From a virus, in the IMG/VR virus record IMGVR_UViG_3300018428_000171, positions 1-25,075 of that record: 25,075 bases of DNA, one strand, 5' to 3'. How positions within the stretch are numbered: the first letter of the stretch is position 1; each line of letters opens with the position of its first letter. Positions 20,741 through 25,075 of this stretch are shown here, piece by piece. Below the pieces are notes generated by a model. That model did not search any database, was not told where the DNA came from, and saw only the letters and a list, made by a program, of their open reading frames with translations. The position numbers and the translations under genes are program-made.

Positions 20741-22947
20741 CTTATATTACCTTGTCCCATGTTTGCGTTTGGCTTGCCTGGTGGTTCTGGAGTTTTAGGA
20801 ATAATATTATCACCATTCACCCTTCCTTCTGTTATATCAGCATAAAGTATAGGATTAATATCCTGTGCTTGTGCTTGAGCTTGTTGATTTTCAACAGTTT
20901 GATCTGGATCTATAGAAAAGTCTTTTGCCATAGATAGTGTTTGCTTGAAAACACCTCCGGTAAACTCATTCTTAACAATGTAAACTCTATAGATTCCACT
21001 GTAAGGATGATCTTTAAATCCATTATCTTTTACTATAGATAAACTTGATCCATTATAAGGATAATCTTCGATGGTTCTAAATCTTACAAAAACTCTTACA
21101 TCTTCGCCTTTCCATCTCATTTCGTCAGAGCTAGGTTCAAGTTGATTTCCTAGTCCAGCCATCGGTAACCAATATGTGTCACCTAGAATTGTTAACTCCA
21201 ACCTTAATTGTACCATTACATCGTATGAATTTCCATCTGTTCCGGTAACATGTTTGTTAATCCATCTAGCAACTTCAATTTCAGTTGTTGTTACTCCGGT
21301 GCCGCCTGCTATGCTAATATGTCCAGCAGGTTTGGTAACAACATTACCTATAGATAATTCCTGCATTGCTGTAAGACTTCGTTGATTTACATCTTCATTT
21401 TCGGCTATTGTGTCATTGCTTCTAATTTTTTTCAATGACTCTTCAGCAGTTTTTGACCATGCCTGCGGTTGTCCAGCAATGTAAAACATGTTATTAAAAT
21501 TCATATCAAAATTAAGAACATCGTCATTTTGACCAGTGTACAAGTATGAATAAACTTTGTTTATTGTTGCTTTAACTGCAGGAGTATCTTCAAGTACCAC
21601 ACCAGGTTGTTTTAAACGGTCTAATCTTGTCCAAAACGGTTTGATGGTGATATCAAATTTTAACGGAATCCTTCCATCAATGAGATCATGTTTGACATTT
21701 TCGCCATCAACTTGATGTCGTGTTTGTCCCACAATCATCCACCAAAGAGCATATCCGTCTTTATTAACCGTCTCAAAACTTTCTTTGGCAAATTCTGTAT
21801 GACACATTAGGTCATTAAGAACTGTGTATACATCTGTTTTAGCATTAGTTGAAGAATTGTAAACAAACGAGGTGGTTCCAGCCTGGTCATTAATTATTCT
21901 AGCATTAGTATCAGACGTTCCTATCGGAGATTTATCTACATTAGCGGTTGAATCAGGGAATCGATCACCATAATCAACAAGGCTTGATTTAAATGTTTTG
22001 TGTCTTTCATAGTCATCTAGAGAATCTAAAAATTTAATTTCTTTATAAAATTTGTCTAAAGGAGCGCCACGTTCTCTGGTTCGGGCGTCGAAAAGACCAT
22101 CCTCATTCTGAACGTCAAGAACGAATTCATCAGGAATTTGTCTTAATTTTTCAGCAACTCTATTGGCTTCTCTATCGTTCAAGTATTTTTCAAAATTCTT
22201 AACAGTTTCACGAAGGTTTGCTCCCATAGGAAATACGCAGGTATTTTCAAGTTGTTTGATCGTATCGTCTGTTAAAACACTTGTACCAAAATCTAAATAG
22301 TGTACAATATAAGTACTTCCAGATTCGTTTGCTTTAAATTCAATATTCTGTAATCTAATAGGAAACACCCTACTAGCATCTTTAATTTCTTGTTGTATTC
22401 CATTTTTATAACCAAAAAAGTCAATCCGTATAACAAAAGGACAATGATCATTAAAATGTTGAAATCCTGCGTTGATAGCACTAGCCAGTAAAGATTCAAG
22501 AAACAGTCCTAAACTGTATGGTTCATAAACTTCAAACGAGCCTCCAGCAACACCTTCGAATCCTGTGCCATTGCCTGGTTGCATTATTTTAAGAATAAAA
22601 TTATCAACAAAATATTCAGGCACACCCGATGCTGTTACCACACGCTTGCCTATGTTATTTTTATTATTCAGGCTTGTTTCGGTATTTTGTGATGATCCTG
22701 TATAACCACTTTCGCCAAATACAATATACCTAGAATCTTTTCCATTTGTGTTATCATCTAGATAAGAAGCTTCTGCGTAACTCGAAGCCGTGACAGCACC
22801 CATGCTGAAACGATAGGTAACACTTTCGTATCCTTTTAGAATATTTTCTGTATAGTTTGGAAATCTTTGATTAAAAAAAGATGTCTGTTGTGATGTTACT
22901 GTATCTTCTGTTCCTTGCACATTAGAAGTTTTACCTTTGGTTGCCAT
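20737..22947 (-). CDS. Probable baseplate hub structural protein (gp27 position, 736 aa)
   Basis: I do not recognise this protein confidently from sequence alone. It lies between gp53 and gp5 and is translationally coupled to gp5, the position expected for the hub subunit that holds the spike (gp27 role). The N-terminal half has a tail-protein character: PYSLGLFLESLLASAINAGF and a strand-rich stretch FVIRIDFFGYKNGIQQEI near residues 113-183. The C-terminal end, residues about 647-680 (YSGIYRVYIVKNEFTGGVFK followed by QTLSMAKDF), resembles the closing motif of many phage hub and tail proteins, in which a strand is followed by Phe-x-Gln-x-Leu. The tail past residue 690 is a flexible Gln/Ala/Pro-rich segment. 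It is nearly twice the length of T4 gp27. Its Shine-Dalgarno is AGGAG (22954-22958), and it starts one base after the gp53 stop. Confidence 0.6.
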   Translation of the reverse strand: MATKGKTSNVQGTEDTVTSQQTSFFNQRFPNYTENILKGYESVTYRFSMGAVTASSYAEASYLDDNTNGKDSRYIVFGESGYTGSSQNTETSLNNKNNIGKRVVTASGVPEYFVDNFILKIMQPGNGTGFEGVAGGSFEVYEPYSLGLFLESLLASAINAGFQHFNDHCPFVIRIDFFGYKNGIQQEIKDASRVFPIRLQNIEFKANESGSTYIVHYLDFGTSVLTDDTIKQLENTCVFPMGANLRETVKNFEKYLNDREANRVAEKLRQIPDEFVLDVQNEDGLFDARTRERGAPLDKFYKEIKFLDSLDDYERHKTFKSSLVDYGDRFPDSTANVDKSPIGTSDTNARIINDQAGTTSFVYNSSTNAKTDVYTVLNDLMCHTEFAKESFETVNKDGYALWWMIVGQTRHQVDGENVKHDLIDGRIPLKFDITIKPFWTRLDRLKQPGVVLEDTPAVKATINKVYSYLYTGQNDDVLNFDMNFNNMFYIAGQPQAWSKTAEESLKKIRSNDTIAENEDVNQRSLTAMQELSIGNVVTKPAGHISIAGGTGVTTTEIEVARWINKHVTGTDGNSYDVMVQLRLELTILGDTYWLPMAGLGNQLEPSSDEMRWKGEDVRVFVRFRTIEDYPYNGSSLSIVKDNGFKDHPYSGIYRVYIVKNEFTGGVFKQTLSMAKDFSIDPDQTVENQQAQAQAQDINPILYADITEGRVNGDNIIPKTPEPPGKPNANMGQGNIR

Positions 22948-22948
22948 A

Positions 22949-23248
22949 TTATACTCCTAGTGTGTTTTGTAAGGTGTCCAATCTAGGTATATATATGATC
23001 AAACCAGATTCAAAATCAAATACTGGATCTTTTAATAGTGTAGGATTACGTTGTGAAAATACCCACCAAAGATCAGCATTGTTGTATAACGCAAATGCCA
23101 GCAAATCTGGACGGTGTCTAAATTTGTTTTCTATCTCATATGGATAATCTGTGTCAGTGGTTGGAATTTCTCTGTAATTCATTATATCTAAAAAATTTAC
23201 ATTTTGTCTAGTCTTATACCACGGACTTGATTTTGAATATGTTGCCAT
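22949..23248 (-). CDS. 53: Baseplate wedge subunit gp53-like, short form (99 aa)
   Basis: gp53 clamps the wedge onto the baseplate hub. The protein has the gp53/LysM-like core: NFLDIMNYREIP, then FRHRPDLLAFALYNNADLWW, then VFSQRNPTLLKDP and a final strand DFESGLIIYIPRLD. T4 gp53 is about 196 aa, so this is a half-length version that keeps only the N-terminal LysM-like part, as is usual in marine relatives. A clear GAGGAG (23256-23261) lies 7 bases before the ATG. The ATG shares one base with the upstream stop (TAATG). The short length with an intact motif indicates a normal compact form, not a truncated gene. Confidence 0.82.
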   Translation of the reverse strand: MATYSKSSPWYKTRQNVNFLDIMNYREIPTTDTDYPYEIENKFRHRPDLLAFALYNNADLWWVFSQRNPTLLKDPVFDFESGLIIYIPRLDTLQNTLGV

Positions 23249-24354
23249 TATAAAACTCCTCGTTGTCCGCCGTTGGCATAATCGTTAAGATTGAATCTTC
23301 TAAGCGAGCTTCTATTGTAAACAGGTGTTACTGTTAAAGCAATATTGCTTTCTAAAGGTACCCAAGCGTTGTCAGCATTGTAGAAAATCCTTTTGTATTG
23401 AACGTTTCTACTAAGCTCGAGACTAAAACTTTTAACTACTATATTAATGCCTCTAGAACCTCCATCTCCAAACATGTAATTTCCATATCCATATAACTGT
23501 GCTACCGGTGGAGGGAAACCATTTGGAATACTTTGTCCATAAAAACTTTTTGCTAGTGTTTGAAAAAATCTCACAGCGGCGAGCCAATACCGGCCTTCCT
23601 CATCGTTTTGAACTGTAAACGTTCCATTAATTTGTATATCATCAACTTCACTATTTTTATAAGCATGAAAAGGAAAATTATTATGAACAGGTTGTTGCGA
23701 ACTATAATTTGCTTTGTGTAATACTGTTATTTGTGGTGTATATGGAAAAATAACACCATTGCCTGTAGATACTAATGGATTAAGATAATTTGCTGTTGCT
23801 TCTCTAAAAACATCCTTCATGCTTCCTACTGATATTCTAACTCTCCAATCATATGGACTGGAGTCTTTGGCAAAAGTATATCCATCATAGTCTGACGCTT
23901 CAATATCGCTTGTATCTTCACCTACACTACGAAATTCGCTATTAAGGAAATTGCTTCCGACTTGTTTGAGACTATCGCCAATTGCTCCTGCGGCTTTACC
24001 AAAATCTTTCAATCCTTGAATTACACCGGCGCCAGCGGCGAATAAACTTTTACCTACTTCTACTATAGCAAACGCAGAACCTATTGCTCCTAATGCTTTT
24101 TCAAGACCGTTTGATTCTGGCTTACCAGTTATACCAAATCTATAACTTCCGCTTCCACTGGTAGGTCCTGTTTGATTGTTAAGACTCGGATCAATTCCGA
24201 CTGAATTAGGGTCAGTTCCTGTTCCAGCAAGGTTATAAATCTTCCAAGAAGTGTTTGTCGGAGCGGAACCTGTTATTTGAACAGAGTTTCGAATTCCTGT
24301 TCCTCCTGCTGATGCAATTCCTGCTGTGCTTCGTGTATTTGTCGGTAATGCCAT
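23248..24354 (-). CDS. 48: Baseplate tail-tube cap/initiator protein, gp48-like (368 aa)
   Basis: This is the first gene of the late run. gp48 and its paralogue gp54 cap the hub and start polymerisation of the tail tube. The C-terminal half, from about residue 165, has a tube-protein-like beta fold: PYDWRVRISVGSM, IFPYTPQITVLHKANYSSQQ, then EVDDIQINGTFTVQNDEEGR followed by YWLAAVRFFQTLAKSFYGQS, and GINIVVKSFSLELSRNVQY. The length matches T4 gp48 (about 364 aa). Residues 84-136 are Ala/Gly-rich and predicted helical. The ATG has AAGGA (24367-24371) 12 bases upstream and a late-type promoter box further upstream. I prefer gp48 because of size and gene order, but gp54 remains possible. Confidence 0.62.
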   Translation of the reverse strand: MALPTNTRSTAGIASAGGTGIRNSVQITGSAPTNTSWKIYNLAGTGTDPNSVGIDPSLNNQTGPTSGSGSYRFGITGKPESNGLEKALGAIGSAFAIVEVGKSLFAAGAGVIQGLKDFGKAAGAIGDSLKQVGSNFLNSEFRSVGEDTSDIEASDYDGYTFAKDSSPYDWRVRISVGSMKDVFREATANYLNPLVSTGNGVIFPYTPQITVLHKANYSSQQPVHNNFPFHAYKNSEVDDIQINGTFTVQNDEEGRYWLAAVRFFQTLAKSFYGQSIPNGFPPPVAQLYGYGNYMFGDGGSRGINIVVKSFSLELSRNVQYKRIFYNADNAWVPLESNIALTVTPVYNRSSLRRFNLNDYANGGQRGVL

Positions 24355-24391
24355 TTTGGTAAAATTTCCTTATTAGTTTGGTACTTTACTC

Positions 24392-24399
24392 TATTTATT
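24392..24399 (-). promoter_or_regulatory. T4-type late promoter box for the baseplate cluster
   Basis: On the minus strand the sequence reads AATAAATA, 7 of 8 matches to the gp55-dependent T4 late box TATAAATA. Transcription would begin about 6 bases downstream (near 24386), giving a leader of about 31 bases that contains the gp48 Shine-Dalgarno. It is in the right place and orientation to drive the whole run. Confidence 0.6.
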
Positions 24400-24411
24400 T
24401 CTAGAGAAATG

Positions 24412-24420
24412 TGCTATTAT
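24412..24420 (+). promoter_or_regulatory. Extended -10 sigma70-type promoter for the gp55 gene
   Basis: TGCTATTAT fits the extended -10 consensus TGnTATAAT with one mismatch. The region 17 bp upstream is a poor -35 (TATTTA), which extended -10 promoters tolerate. The start would fall near 24427. Downstream lie GGAG (24433-24436) and the ATG at 24446. This fits a gene that must be expressed before the late phase. Confidence 0.45.
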
Positions 24421-24445
24421 ATAAGTATTAATGGAGTTCCAATAT

Positions 24446-25075
24446 ATGACACAAAGAAGAGTGAAATACCTAAACAACAAAGACCTTTTGAAAGAAATCC
24501 ATAAATCTAAGAACACTTATTGCTCTTACGTTTCACCTGAATACCATCAATTCGATATTATTCTACCAAGTTTAGAAAAAATTAACCGTTTAACCATCGC
24601 AGAAGCAAAAAGAAACCAAGCAAAGCGATTAGGTACAGCAAATTTTGAACAAGCAAAAGAACAGAACAAAAAAGTAGTTGCTAAAGATTTTGAAATTGAT
24701 TACAGAAAAGTCGACAAAACAGATTTAATTTTTAGAATTATGACATTTGAGCATGTCCCACTTGCTCCGGGTCGTAAAAAAACAGTAAAAACAGTAGCAG
24801 ACGCACACGAAAGAGTAAATTTTCCACCATTCCAGCATTGGAAGTACGATGAAAATGACAATCTAATATGTGTAGGTAAAAGCCACTGGGTTGGAGGGAT
24901 GCAGAACGGATATTTTTCTAAAACCAACGGTCAAGCAACCAACGAACTTGCTAGGATGTGGATGAAATTGTGTGAGCGTTATGCTACACGCGGTAATGTT
25001 CGTGGTTATACATATAACGACGAAATGCGTGGTCAAGCAATTCTACAACTAGCACAAATTGGCTTACAATTTGAT
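24446..25075 (+). CDS. 55: Late-transcription sigma factor, gp55-like (N-terminal 210 aa, cut by right window edge)
   Basis: gp55 is the small sigma factor that lets host RNA polymerase recognise the late TATAAATA box. The N-terminus RRVKYLNNKDLLKEI parallels the T4 gp55 start (Tyr-Val-Asn-Asn-Lys-Glu-Leu-Leu). Residues about 165-210, including RGYTYNDEMRGQAILQLAQI followed by GLQFD, correspond to the conserved region-2-like segment of T4 gp55 (Gly-Tyr-Thr to Asn-Phe-Asp). Between them is an insert of roughly 115 residues absent from T4, with conserved-looking features TYCSYVSPEYHQFD, FRIMTFEHVPLAPGRKK and FPPFQHWKYDENDNLICVGK. The ATG at 24446 is chosen because GGAG (24433-24436) sits 9 bases before it. 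An in-frame ATG at 24431 would overlap that Shine-Dalgarno and has none of its own. The gene is transcribed opposite to the cluster it should activate. Confidence 0.8.
   Translation, partial: MTQRRVKYLNNKDLLKEIHKSKNTYCSYVSPEYHQFDIILPSLEKINRLTIAEAKRNQAKRLGTANFEQAKEQNKKVVAKDFEIDYRKVDKTDLIFRIMTFEHVPLAPGRKKTVKTVADAHERVNFPPFQHWKYDENDNLICVGKSHWVGGMQNGYFSKTNGQATNELARMWMKLCERYATRGNVRGYTYNDEMRGQAILQLAQIGLQFD

Larger units (their letters stand above)
24355..24445. promoter_or_regulatory. Divergent intergenic regulatory region between gp48 and gp55
   Basis: This 91-bp spacer separates the leftward late baseplate cluster from the rightward sigma factor gene. It holds a late promoter box on the minus strand and an extended -10 element on the plus strand only 12 bases further right. 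It is AT-rich and has no obvious hairpin. Confidence 0.6.

Noticed and set aside
22949-23248. The 99-aa gp53 as a truncated pseudogene
   Set aside because: It has a strong Shine-Dalgarno, tight coupling on both sides and an intact core motif. Short gp53 forms are normal in marine relatives.
24700-24927. Minus-strand 75-codon open frame under the gp55 gene
   Set aside because: It is antisense to the gp55-like frame, which has family motifs and a good ribosome-binding site; this one has neither.
1-25075. Anti-phage defence, CRISPR, toxin-antitoxin, diversity-generating retroelement or mobile element
   Set aside because: I found no reverse transcriptase, variable/template repeat pair, nuclease, transposase or spaced direct DNA repeats. 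Every long frame is a virion protein or the late sigma factor.

Overview
This window is a block of tail and baseplate genes from a T4-like myovirus. It is AT-rich (roughly one third G+C by eye) and densely packed. The gp6-, gp7- and gp55-like proteins resemble the enlarged versions known from marine T4-like phages of Prochlorococcus/Synechococcus and of Pelagibacter. The sequence does not let me choose between those hosts. There are no tRNAs, rRNAs, insertion sequences, CRISPR arrays or integration genes, and no gene-free stretch over 100 bases.

Layout, read right to left because almost everything is on the minus strand. (1) At 24446-25075 on the plus strand is the start of a gp55-like late sigma factor, cut by the window edge. 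(2) A 91-bp divergent spacer (24355-24445) holds a T4-late-type promoter box facing left and an extended -10 sigma70-type promoter facing right. (3) A tightly coupled late gene run follows: a gp48-like tail-tube cap protein (23248-24354), a gp53-like wedge subunit (22949-23248), a probable hub protein (20737-22947), a gp5-like OB-fold/beta-helix spike without a lysozyme domain (19070-20740), gp25 (18625-19068), an enlarged gp6 (15056-18568), and a giant 4936-residue gp7-position protein (246-15056). (4) At 1-240 is the beginning of another virion protein, cut by the left edge. Most junctions are 1-4 base overlaps or 1-base gaps, so they should be translationally coupled. The only notable internal gap is 56 bp between gp25 and gp6.

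How the genes work together: the gp5-like spike and the neighbouring hub protein would form the central needle. gp25, gp6, gp53 and the giant protein would form the wedges, and gp48 would cap the hub and start the tail tube. gp55 would redirect host RNA polymerase to the late promoters that drive this same cluster. One such late box lies directly beside gp55.

The most unusual object is the 14.8-kb gene. Its product combines a cupredoxin-like domain, six modules resembling carbohydrate-binding module family 5/12, an integrin-type FG-GAP beta-propeller with a large insertion inside one blade, several Gly-Ser-Gly-Tyr repeat modules, and a C-terminal run of tail-fibre-like beta modules. I read it as a baseplate wedge protein that has absorbed host-surface-binding functions. 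I do not see a separate undescribed defence or mobile system here.
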